From CAYWNA01 sp964459305 (GTDB lineage Bacteria; Planctomycetota; Planctomycetia; Pirellulales; Pirellulaceae): 32,070 nt of DNA. Positions 24,879-32,070 of the stretch are shown piece after piece (within the stretch, counting starts at the first letter, position 1; every line of letters starts with the position of its first letter). Where the stretch lies: assembly GCA_964459305.1 (NCBI GenBank), contig CAYWNA010000152.1, positions 1-32,070 on the forward strand, read 5' to 3'. The notes beneath the pieces are model-generated. The model ran no database searches. It was not told where the DNA came from and saw only the letters and a list, made by a program, of their open reading frames with translations. The position numbers were made by a program, and so were the translations under genes.

Positions 24879-26576
24879 ATGACAGTTCCCAACCAACCAG
24901 TGGTCATTCTTGGTGCGGGCATCAACGGCGCCGCCCTCGCGCGCGAATTGGCGCTGAATGGCGTGCCCGTCGTTGTGGTAGACCGGGCGGATATTGCATC
25001 TGGAACGACGGCGTATTCCTCTCGACTGATCCACGGCGGGCTGCGCTACCTGGAATACGGCGAGTTTTCGCTGGTGCGCGAGTCGGTGGAGGAACGGCAG
25101 CGTCTGCTGGCGTTGGCACCGCAATTCGTACAACCCCAAGAGATGATCATCCCGGTTGGCCGTCGAGGTGGAGGATGGCTGGAAGCACCATGGCGGTTCC
25201 TGCGCGGGCGTAGTTCGGCAAAACCCGGCGAGCGCGGATTGTGGCTTGTTCGCACCGGCCTGTGGCTGTACGACCGGTACGCCGACGACCGGCAGTTGCC
25301 CAATCATTCCGTAATGCCGGTCGGGGCACCGAAATCGGTGCCAGTGGATCCCGTTCGCTACCGCTGGCTGTGCGCTTATTGGGATGCCCAGATTGCCTAC
25401 CCGGAACGGTTTGTTCTGGCGCTGCTGGAAGACGCAAGATCGTTATCCGCGGCCAAGGGCATCCCGTTCGAAGTGCTCACTTATCATGAGGCCCGTCTGG
25501 CGGAAGGGCACGTAGAGATCCACCCGACGGGCACCGCGGCGGGCGAGCCGGTTCGGCGGGTCGACCCGGCAGCGATCGTCAACGCCTCGGGCGCGTGGGT
25601 GGATCGGACGTTGCAGCACTTGAATGTGGATTGCCGACGACTGGTTGGCGGCACGAAAGGAAGCCATTTTCTCACGCATGATCCAGCGTTGGCCGAGGCG
25701 CTTGGCGGGAGTGCTTTGTACGCCGAGGCCGAAGACGGGCGCCCCATCTTTGCGATGCCACTTGGCCACGCCGTTCTCGTGGGCACGACGGACATCCCGT
25801 TCGAGGGCGATCTTGCCGATGTGGTGGCGAGCGATGAAGAGTTGGACTATTTGCTCGATGCGGTCCATCGTCTTTTCCCGCACATTCGACTCACTCGCGA
25901 CGACATTCATTTGCACTACTCAGGTGTACGCCCGCTTCCATTCTGTGACGAAACCGTGCCGGGCGCGATCACGCGGCGTCACTGGATGGAAGAGCATACC
26001 GACAGCGACGTTCCGCTCTACTCCATCATCGGCGGCAAGCTAACCACGTGCCGGTCATTGGCCGACGAAGCGGCTCGCACAATTCTGTCGCGATTGGGAA
26101 AATCACCGGCATCCAATTCGCGCGATCGAATCATACCAGGCGGGGAATCGCATCCGACTAATCGCGAGGAGTTGGCGGCCGAGTGGGATCGCTTGGCCCG
26201 GCAGTCCGAAGTGCAACGTGGTAGCGTCGAGGCCATCTGGTCTTTATACGGCTCTCGCTGCCGAGATCTTCTGCCGACACTGAGCGACACGTCCAACAAA
26301 TGCCTCGCTGGCACCGATCTACCCATCGACCTGGCCCGTTGGGTGATCGAGCACGAATGGGTCGACCGGCTGGACGATTTGGTCGAAAGACGGCTGATGC
26401 TGCTGTATCACCAGAACTTCTCCATCGCGTGCCTGAAGGAGCTGGCACAACTCCTTGCCGACGCGGGCAGAGTCGCTCGCGGCGATGCAGACGATCTCGT
26501 TGCCGCGACTATCGAACGTCTCAGCTGCCATTTCGGCATGCGTCTTCCGGGCGATCCGAAAGGCAGCGAAGTCTGA
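24879..26576 (+). CDS. glpD: FAD-dependent glycerol-3-phosphate dehydrogenase
   Basis: The protein has 565 residues from ATG 24879, an upstream TTG being less likely. It oxidises glycerol-3-phosphate to dihydroxyacetone phosphate, passing electrons to quinone at the inner membrane. The FAD-binding Rossmann motif is at residues 12-17 (ILGAGINGAALARELA), then ASGTTAYSSRLIHGGLRYLE, the family signature. Further segments are HYSGVRPLPF and GGKLTTCRSLADEAA, then a helical C-terminal domain. GlpA of the anaerobic complex is related, but no glpB or glpC genes are next to it, so glpD is the better name. The neighbouring genes do not suggest a glycerol operon. The gap to the divergent transglutaminase-like gene (66 bp) must hold the promoter. 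Confidence 0.9.
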   Translation: MTVPNQPVVILGAGINGAALARELALNGVPVVVVDRADIASGTTAYSSRLIHGGLRYLEYGEFSLVRESVEERQRLLALAPQFVQPQEMIIPVGRRGGGWLEAPWRFLRGRSSAKPGERGLWLVRTGLWLYDRYADDRQLPNHSVMPVGAPKSVPVDPVRYRWLCAYWDAQIAYPERFVLALLEDARSLSAAKGIPFEVLTYHEARLAEGHVEIHPTGTAAGEPVRRVDPAAIVNASGAWVDRTLQHLNVDCRRLVGGTKGSHFLTHDPALAEALGGSALYAEAEDGRPIFAMPLGHAVLVGTTDIPFEGDLADVVASDEELDYLLDAVHRLFPHIRLTRDDIHLHYSGVRPLPFCDETVPGAITRRHWMEEHTDSDVPLYSIIGGKLTTCRSLADEAARTILSRLGKSPASNSRDRIIPGGESHPTNREELAAEWDRLARQSEVQRGSVEAIWSLYGSRCRDLLPTLSDTSNKCLAGTDLPIDLARWVIEHEWVDRLDDLVERRLMLLYHQNFSIACLKELAQLLADAGRVARGDADDLVAATIERLSCHFGMRLPGDPKGSEV

Positions 26577-26589
26577 CCCCAGAGGTCTC

Positions 26590-26606
26590 GTGTTGCTTGC
26601 CAACAC
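26590..26606. terminator. Small hairpin after glpD
   Basis: GTGTTG, loop CTTGC, CAACAC: a perfect 6-bp stem 14 bp after the glpD stop. There is no downstream T-run, so if it terminates transcription it does so poorly. It may simply be a short palindrome. The remaining gap to 26755 has no clear signal. Confidence 0.3.
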
Positions 26607-26755
26607 ATAGACACGTGGCTCGGCATTGTCCTGTAGGAACTCTTGAAGGCAGTATCGCCGGCCGGACAGATTCAGTAGGATGGATTGCGCGTCTGACGGC
26701 TGTCAACGCGAAGTGGGACAGTTGCACCCTGCCCGTGCCAGATTGGGAGTTCAGC

Positions 26756-28027
26756 ATGCGTCTTTGGACAAGTGCAGTCTTGTTGGCGATTTTCGCATCG
26801 AGCGGTCTCGTTGCCCCGTCAAGGGCACAGCCCGGCGGTGGTTTCAACGCAGCCACGCCTGTGGTTGTGGCGCGTGTCGAGCAGCGCGCGGTGTCGGCCG
26901 GCCGGACTTTCGTGGGGACGGTGCTGCCATCGCGCAGGAGTACGGTCGGCAGCGCCGTAGACGAGCGAGTAATCAAGCTGCACGTGAACGACGGCGATTG
27001 GGTGCGTGAAGGCGACCTGCTGGCGCAGTTGCGAACGATCACCGTGGAACTGGAGTTGGCGGCGGCCAAGGCGGAATTGAAGCTCCGCGAGCACGAATTG
27101 ACCGAGCTGAAGAACGGTTCGCGACCGGAAGAAATTGCGCAAGCCAAGGCACTGCGAGCCCGCGCCGAAGCGCTCTACCAGTACGCCAAATCGCGTTTGG
27201 GACGAACCGAGGCTCTATACGCCAAGGGGAACATCACCTCGAAGGAGGAAGTCGAAGAAGTGCGCTCGGCAGCCGCGGCAGCTGAGCAATCGTTGCTCGA
27301 AGCAACGGCAGCGTATGAGTTGGCCACAGAAGGACCACGACAAGAGAAGATTCTGCAGGCCGAGGCGCGGGTGGAAATCCAGAAGGCGGAGGTGGCCCGG
27401 CTGGAGGACCATCTGGAGAAGTTCACGATCCGGGCGCCGTATGACAGCTACGTTATCGCGGAACACACGGAGGTGGGCCAGTGGATTTCGAAATCCGATC
27501 CGGTTGTCGAAGTGGCCGCGATGGATCCGGTCGAGATTACCGCGGCGGTGCCTGAGACCTATATCGCATCCCTGCGCACCGGCACGTCGGCAACGGTGAT
27601 GCTGGATGCGGTGGCTGGAAAGGCCTATCCCGCCAAGGTTACACGAATCGTACCCCAGGCGGATGTGCGCTCGCGGAGTTTTCCTGTGAAGATCGAATTG
27701 TCGAATCCGCGCATTGACGGTGGCCATGAGTTGAAAGCGGGCATGCTCGCCAAGGTGACTCTGGCTGTAGGAGATCCGCAACCGGCGTTGCTGGTACCGA
27801 AGGACGCATTGGTGCTCGGTGGGAGAACGCCGTTGGTATATGTCGTCGAAAACGGTCCAAAGAAACAAGCCACGGCGCGGGCCGTGCCGGTGCAGCTTGG
27901 CGTTGCCGACGGAGGCGACATCCAGGTCACCGGCGACCTAGAGGCCGGCCAAGAGATCGTCGTACGGGGCAACGAGCGGTTGCGACCGGGGACGCAAGTG
28001 ATGGTCGTACAAAATCCGGAGAAGTGA
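26756..28027 (+). CDS. RND efflux periplasmic adaptor (membrane-fusion protein)
   Basis: The protein has 423 residues from ATG 26756, behind a GGGAG site. The open frame reaches back to 26300 inside glpD, but that part is not protein-like. A signal peptide is present (AVLLAIFASSGLVAPSRA). The order of domains is typical: a beta-barrel/lipoyl half (VGSAVDERVIKLHVNDGDWV), a long coiled-coil hairpin (about residues 100-210, Ala/Glu/Lys-rich), a second lipoyl half (APYDSYVIAEHTEVGQWI) and a membrane-proximal domain at the end. It links the inner-membrane RND pump encoded 6 bp downstream to an outer-membrane channel, which is not in the window. The substrate cannot be read from the sequence. Confidence 0.9.
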   Translation: MRLWTSAVLLAIFASSGLVAPSRAQPGGGFNAATPVVVARVEQRAVSAGRTFVGTVLPSRRSTVGSAVDERVIKLHVNDGDWVREGDLLAQLRTITVELELAAAKAELKLREHELTELKNGSRPEEIAQAKALRARAEALYQYAKSRLGRTEALYAKGNITSKEEVEEVRSAAAAAEQSLLEATAAYELATEGPRQEKILQAEARVEIQKAEVARLEDHLEKFTIRAPYDSYVIAEHTEVGQWISKSDPVVEVAAMDPVEITAAVPETYIASLRTGTSATVMLDAVAGKAYPAKVTRIVPQADVRSRSFPVKIELSNPRIDGGHELKAGMLAKVTLAVGDPQPALLVPKDALVLGGRTPLVYVVENGPKKQATARAVPVQLGVADGGDIQVTGDLEAGQEIVVRGNERLRPGTQVMVVQNPEK

Positions 28028-28033
28028 TCGGTT

Positions 28034-31000
28034 ATGCATCCGATCGAAGCCTTTGTCCGTAACCCCGTAAAAGTCGCCGTCGGCGTGTTGATCGTCGTGC
28101 TGTTCGGCATGATCGGGCTGCTGCGCATGCCCATGCAGCTAACGCCCGAGGTGCAGATCCCCACGATCACGGTCGCGACACGATGGCCGGGAGCCAGCCC
28201 GCAGGAGGTCGAGCGCGAGATTGTCCGCGAGCAGGAGGAGTTTCTGCAGAGCGTCGAAGGCGTCACCAAGATGACCTCCGAGAGCACCGACTCGGCGGGT
28301 ACGATCACGATGGAATTCTTGGTGGGAAGCGACATGGAGGAAGCACTGCTGAAGGTGAACAGCCGCTTGCAGCAAGTGCCGGAGTATCCCATTGATGCAG
28401 ACGAACCGGTGATCAGCGCTGCCGGCGGAGCCGATCGGCCCATCGCATGGTTCATCCTCAGCGCGCGAATGCCATCCGGCGAGCGGATTCGGCAGTTCCA
28501 AGAGGGTCACCCGCAACTGGCGAAGGTGCTGGATCCTGTGCTGGACGCGCGAAACCCTGGACTGGCAGCATTGCGTTTGCGCCTCGCCGCTGAGAAGCAT
28601 CGCGGCCTTGAGGAGCTCTTGCCTTTGGACATCGACGTTCCCAAGGAGCGTAAGTTTGCTGAAGACCGAATCGAAGCGGCCTTCGAGCGCGTCGAGGGCG
28701 TTTCGAATTCCAATGTGTTTGGTGGCGAAGATCCGGAAATGCAGGTCGTGGTGGATCCCCAGAGACTCGCCGCGCGAGGGCTGACCATTGCGGATGTGCG
28801 CCGGGTACTGCGCGAACAGAACAAGGACACATCGGGCGGTGATTTCTGGGAAGGGAAACGCCGCTGGGTGGTTCGCACGTTGGGCCAGTTCCACTCGCCC
28901 GAGCAGGTCGAACACCAAATCCTGGCCATTCACGACGGCGCGCCCGTGCTAGTTCGCGACGTCGCCGACGTCCACCTGGGCCACAAGAAGCCCGACGGGT
29001 TTGTGCGCCGGTTTGGCACCGCCTGCATTGCGGTCAATGCCCAACGCGAAACGGGCGCGAACGTCTTGGATGTGATGGAGGGGCTGCGGGAGACAAACCG
29101 GCGGTTGAACGAAGGCATCCTGAAGGACCGCGGTCTGGTGCTGACACAGGTCTACGACGAAACCGAGTACATCGAATCGGCGGTCGGACTGGTCACACAG
29201 AACATTCTGATCGGCGGCACGCTGACCATCATCGTCCTGCTGCTGTTTCTCCGCAGCGGGCGTTCGACGTTGGTGATCGGTCTGGCGATCCCGACCAGCA
29301 TTGTCGGCACTTTTCTGATGTTGCACCTAATGGGCAGATCGCTGAACGTAGTCAGCTTGGCGGGATTGGCCTTTGCCGTCGGCATGTTGGTGGACAACGC
29401 AGTGGTTGTGTTGGAGAACGTCTTTCGGCACTACCAGCAGGGCGATGCACCATTCGATGCCGCGGTTCGCGGCACGAAAGAAGTCTGGGGAGCGGTGATC
29501 GCCTCGACGCTGACGACACTGGCCGTTTTCTTACCGGTGCTCTTCATCGAGGAAGAAGCCGGACAACTGTTCCGCGACATTGCCTTGGCCATTAGTTCTG
29601 CAGTTGGACTGTCCCTGATTGTTTCCGTGACCCTGATCCCCACGGCTGCGGCGCGCCTGCTGAGGCGAGCGCCGCACGAAGAGGAAGAACCCACGCCGGA
29701 TGGCGGGTCACCTCGACTCGGCTCCGTCGATTCCGCGGGGCACCGTTTCGTGGAGCACATCGTGTGCCTCAATGCGGCTGTGCAGTACAGCACAACGCGT
29801 CGGCTGGCGGTCGTTGGGCTGTTGGTCTGTACTTCGCTGGTGGGTACCTACCTGCTGTGGCCAAAGGTCGAGTATCTGCCGACGGGCAATCGCAATCTGG
29901 TCTTCGCGATCGTCATGCCCCCGCCCGGCTACAATGTCGAGCAACTCGGGCAGATCGGCGAGACGGTCGAGCAGGAGTTGCGCCCGTACTGGGACATCGA
30001 ACCGGATAGTCCGGCGGCCGAGGAGTTGACCGTTCCGGTCATTGGCGATTTTTTCTATGTGGCTCGCGGTCGTCAGGTCTTTGTGGGGCTGCGGGCTGCC
30101 GATCCCACGCGCGCATTCGAACTGGTCCCACTGTTGTTTGGTTTGGGCTCGAAGCTGCCAGGGACGATTGTGGTCGCCAGCCAGTCAAGCCTATTCGAGC
30201 GCGGCTTGGGCGCCGGCCGATCGATCGACATTGAGATCACGGGACCTGAAATCGAGCGACTGGTGGGCATCGGCGGACAAATCATGGGCCGCCTGATGGA
30301 TCCGCGTGCGCCGCTGATCGAAGACGTACAAGCCCTGCCGATCCCTAGCCTGGATTTATCCAGCCCGGAAGTACACGTTGAACCAAAGCTGGTACAGTCG
30401 GCGGACCTGGGAGTCACGGCCACGGACTTGGGGTACACGGTCGACGCTTTGATTGACGGGGCCTATGCCGCGGATTACTTCATGGGCGGTGACAAGATCG
30501 ATTTGGTCATCCTGGGCAACGCCGGTTTCTCCGCCCGCACCCAAGATTTGGAGGGGCTCCCCATTGCGACGCCCATGGGCCAAGTGATGCCGATTGGCGC
30601 GCTGGCCAACGTGCGGCTCAGCAGCGGACCGGAGCAAATCAACCACAGAGAGCGTCAGCGGGCGATAACCATTCAGGTCAAACCGCCGCCGACAGTTGCT
30701 TTGGAGGACGCCATCGAACGGATCAATACGGGCATTCTCGATCCGCTGAAAGATACCGGTCAATTGGGTACCGAATACACGATCAATCTGAGCGGCACGG
30801 CGGACAAACTGCGCGAAACTTGGCTGGCACTGCGATGGAACGTGTTGCTGGCTCTGTTGATCACCTATCTACTCATGGCCGCTCTTTTCGAGTCGTGGGT
30901 CTACCCGGTGGTGATCATATTCAGCGTGCCGCTCGGCGTGGTTGGCGGAGTCGCCGGACTGAGGTTGCTCAACTACTATCTGATCGCCAGCAGCTATCTT

Positions 31001-31522
31001 CGCGGCGTTCAACCGCCACCGCCCCAAGCCCTCGACGTGCTGACCATGCTCGGGTTTGTGATCTTGATCGGGACCGTGGTAAACAACGCGATTCTGATCG
31101 TTCACCAATCGCTGAACTTCATGCAGCGAGACCAGTGCCTGCCGCGCGAAGCCGTGTTGAGAAGCGTGCGGACTCGTGTACGTCCGATCTTCATGACCAC
31201 GGCAACGACACTGTTCGGCTTGATGCCCCTCGCGGTTTTTCCCGGTGCCGGCAGCGAACTATATCGAGGTCTCGGTAGCGTCGTCCTGGGCGGCCTGCTC
31301 GTTTCCACCGTCTTCACCCTCGTGCTCGTTCCCACGCTGTTCACCCTGCTGGTCGAAGTGACAGGCATCGCGCGGCGCCACCACGGCACAACTGCGCCGA
31401 CGCCGAATGATGCGGCCGGAGAGACCAAGCCCGTTCCGCTGGACAGTTATCTCAACGAGACGGATGTCGAAGATTCGACGGCCAGTCTAATTGGGCAGAG
31501 CGACCGTGGCTGTGGAGAGTAG
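28034..31522 (+). CDS. RND-family inner-membrane transporter (AcrB-like)
   Basis: The protein has 1162 residues, about 110 longer than AcrB. It is a proton-driven exporter with TM1 at about residues 12-31, two large periplasmic domains and the duplicated 6-TM bundles. In TM4, D454 is kept but the second Asp of AcrB is Asn (GMLVDNAVVVLENV: D454, N455). In TM10 the relay Lys is Asn (VVNNAILIV: N1017). This 'VDN...NNA' pattern is known in a clade of RND proteins, so it is probably functional. An insertion of roughly 45 residues in the first periplasmic domain (around EGHPQLAKVLDPVLDARNPG) explains part of the length. It is co-transcribed with the adaptor gene 6 bp upstream. No partner channel is seen. 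Confidence 0.92.
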   Translation: MHPIEAFVRNPVKVAVGVLIVVLFGMIGLLRMPMQLTPEVQIPTITVATRWPGASPQEVEREIVREQEEFLQSVEGVTKMTSESTDSAGTITMEFLVGSDMEEALLKVNSRLQQVPEYPIDADEPVISAAGGADRPIAWFILSARMPSGERIRQFQEGHPQLAKVLDPVLDARNPGLAALRLRLAAEKHRGLEELLPLDIDVPKERKFAEDRIEAAFERVEGVSNSNVFGGEDPEMQVVVDPQRLAARGLTIADVRRVLREQNKDTSGGDFWEGKRRWVVRTLGQFHSPEQVEHQILAIHDGAPVLVRDVADVHLGHKKPDGFVRRFGTACIAVNAQRETGANVLDVMEGLRETNRRLNEGILKDRGLVLTQVYDETEYIESAVGLVTQNILIGGTLTIIVLLLFLRSGRSTLVIGLAIPTSIVGTFLMLHLMGRSLNVVSLAGLAFAVGMLVDNAVVVLENVFRHYQQGDAPFDAAVRGTKEVWGAVIASTLTTLAVFLPVLFIEEEAGQLFRDIALAISSAVGLSLIVSVTLIPTAAARLLRRAPHEEEEPTPDGGSPRLGSVDSAGHRFVEHIVCLNAAVQYSTTRRLAVVGLLVCTSLVGTYLLWPKVEYLPTGNRNLVFAIVMPPPGYNVEQLGQIGETVEQELRPYWDIEPDSPAAEELTVPVIGDFFYVARGRQVFVGLRAADPTRAFELVPLLFGLGSKLPGTIVVASQSSLFERGLGAGRSIDIEITGPEIERLVGIGGQIMGRLMDPRAPLIEDVQALPIPSLDLSSPEVHVEPKLVQSADLGVTATDLGYTVDALIDGAYAADYFMGGDKIDLVILGNAGFSARTQDLEGLPIATPMGQVMPIGALANVRLSSGPEQINHRERQRAITIQVKPPPTVALEDAIERINTGILDPLKDTGQLGTEYTINLSGTADKLRETWLALRWNVLLALLITYLLMAALFESWVYPVVIIFSVPLGVVGGVAGLRLLNYYLIASSYLRGVQPPPPQALDVLTMLGFVILIGTVVNNAILIVHQSLNFMQRDQCLPREAVLRSVRTRVRPIFMTTATTLFGLMPLAVFPGAGSELYRGLGSVVLGGLLVSTVFTLVLVPTLFTLLVEVTGIARRHHGTTAPTPNDAAGETKPVPLDSYLNETDVEDSTASLIGQSDRGCGE

Positions 31523-31632
31523 CGAGAATGCAATGGGAACGTCATGTGACCCCAATCGACGAGAACACCATCGCTGGATTGGGAGAAGAGAACCTTCTTG
31601 TTACACGTTTGCTGTGATCTGCCAGGCGAACG
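31523..31632. other. Gap after the RND transporter
   Basis: A short non-coding stretch between the pump gene and the degraded reverse-strand remnant. A weak stem AGAAG / CTTCT near 31588 with a few following Ts could end the RND transcript, but it is short and not convincing. Nothing else was seen. Confidence 0.25.
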
Positions 31633-31761
31633 CTATGGCTTCAGCTTGTCACTGAGGCCGCCGATTCGCTCGTCGTCGCCTTTGTTGCCTTTCAGGTCGT
31701 CTCTATCGCCGTCCAGGCTGTCAGCCCCTCGGTTGCCGCCGTCTTCGCGGCCATCGTCTTG
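31633..31761 (-). pseudogene. Possible degraded RTX-like (Gly/Asp repeat) C-terminus
   Basis: Read on the minus strand, a 42-codon open stretch ends at a TAG (31633-31635). It encodes Asp/Gly-rich sequence of nonapeptide character, such as GADSLDGDRDDLKGNKGDD and ERIGGLSDKLKP, resembling calcium-binding RTX repeats GGxGxDxLx with several positions lost. Upstream in that frame are two TGA codons. Another frame continues in similar Gly/Asp style (GGIDEGDG), which suggests a frameshift. No start or signal is visible. This is probably a decayed gene end, and a chance composition effect is a real alternative. Confidence 0.3.
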
Positions 31762-31870
31762 CCATCGCCCTCATCAATACCGCCTACACCGCTGTTGGAC
31801 GATGTGTCCATTGCCGTGGCGCCGCCGTTGAGGAGTCACCAGCCTTCGACCGATGCGATGGTCAGCCTTT

Positions 31871-32070
31871 TCAGTCCTCGTGATTCAGGATGTCGTCGAT
31901 GGTCACGTCGGCTTTCCAGGCGTGCATCCAACGTCGAATGGTCGAGCTGGGGACGCGATGCGTGTCGCGGGTTGCGTCAGCGAGTTTCTTGGCCCAGGCG
32001 TCGAACAATTCGTCCGCAACGTACTGTTTGTATCTCAACAAGACGCGCAGCTCTTGCCACCAAGGTGAAT
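31871..32070 (-). CDS. Unrecognised protein, C-terminal fragment (3' end of gene only)
   Basis: On the minus strand a frame is open from the right edge to a TGA at 31871-31873, giving about 66 residues. It includes WWQELRVLLRYKQYVADELF, DAWAKKLADATRDTH, VPSSTIRRWMHAWKADVTI and ends in DDILNHED. The composition is protein-like and hydrophobic spacing suggests helices, possibly a helix-turn-helix-like segment (PSSTIRRWMHAW). I do not recognise the family. The gene begins outside the window, so its length and function cannot be judged. Confidence 0.5.
   Translation of the reverse strand, partial: SPWWQELRVLLRYKQYVADELFDAWAKKLADATRDTHRVPSSTIRRWMHAWKADVTIDDILNHED

Noticed and set aside
26300..26755. 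N-terminal extension of the RND adaptor frame into glpD
   Set aside because: The extension is Arg-rich and protein-unlike. The ATG at 26756 has a ribosome site and signal peptide.
1..32070. CRISPR arrays, insertion sequences, rRNA genes
   Set aside because: No regularly spaced direct repeats, transposase-like proteins with terminal repeats, or rRNA-like sequence were seen.

Overview
The window most likely comes from a planctomycete, probably a Pirellulales-like bacterium, with an anaerobic C1 metabolism. This rests on recognition, not on a search. The left end carries an operon of large, secreted, Gln/Gly-rich coiled-coil and TPR proteins of planctomycete type, with NPCBM and leucine-rich-repeat proteins. 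The gaps hold short palindromes of kinds I associate with planctomycete genomes. A small BON protein and a multi-domain secreted transglutaminase-like protein fit the same picture. GC content is moderately high throughout.

Layout. (1) 1-6503, plus strand: a cell-envelope cluster with a truncated DUF4175-like protein, a secreted coiled-coil protein, a TPR protein with an in-frame UGA near its C-terminus, a secreted NPCBM-domain protein, and an LRR lipoprotein. (2) 6621-9510, minus strand: folC, then a zinc-ribbon/HD-like protein with a damaged HD motif, then a DUF3786 protein. (3) 9866-21531, plus strand, divergent from (2): the complete carbonyl branch of the Wood-Ljungdahl pathway in the order cooC, acsA, acsB, acsC, acsV, second CooC-type ATPase, acsD, acsE. 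(4) 21532-22456: a gene-poor stretch with possible RNA structure, then a 75-aa BON protein. (5) 22575-28027: a secreted transglutaminase-like protein (minus), an FAD glycerol-3-phosphate dehydrogenase, and an RND membrane-fusion protein. (6) 28034-31522: the matching RND pump. (7) The right end has a possible degraded RTX-like remnant and the C-terminus of an unrecognised minus-strand gene.

How the genes work together. AcsE moves the methyl group of methyl-tetrahydrofolate to the corrinoid protein AcsCD. AcsV reductively reactivates oxidised corrinoid. AcsA interconverts CO2 and CO, and AcsB joins methyl, CO and CoA into acetyl-CoA (or runs the reverse). The two CooC-type ATPases probably load nickel into AcsA and AcsB. 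FolC polyglutamylates the folate carrier that feeds AcsE. The methyl branch (formate dehydrogenase, formyl-THF synthetase, FolD, MetF) is not in the window, so the direction of carbon flow cannot be read from it.

Points most worth a second look are the CODH/ACS cluster in a planctomycete-like background, the divergent folC/HD-like/DUF3786 module, the in-frame UGA that creates a U-x-x-C motif, and the series of different palindromes in the acs gene gaps.
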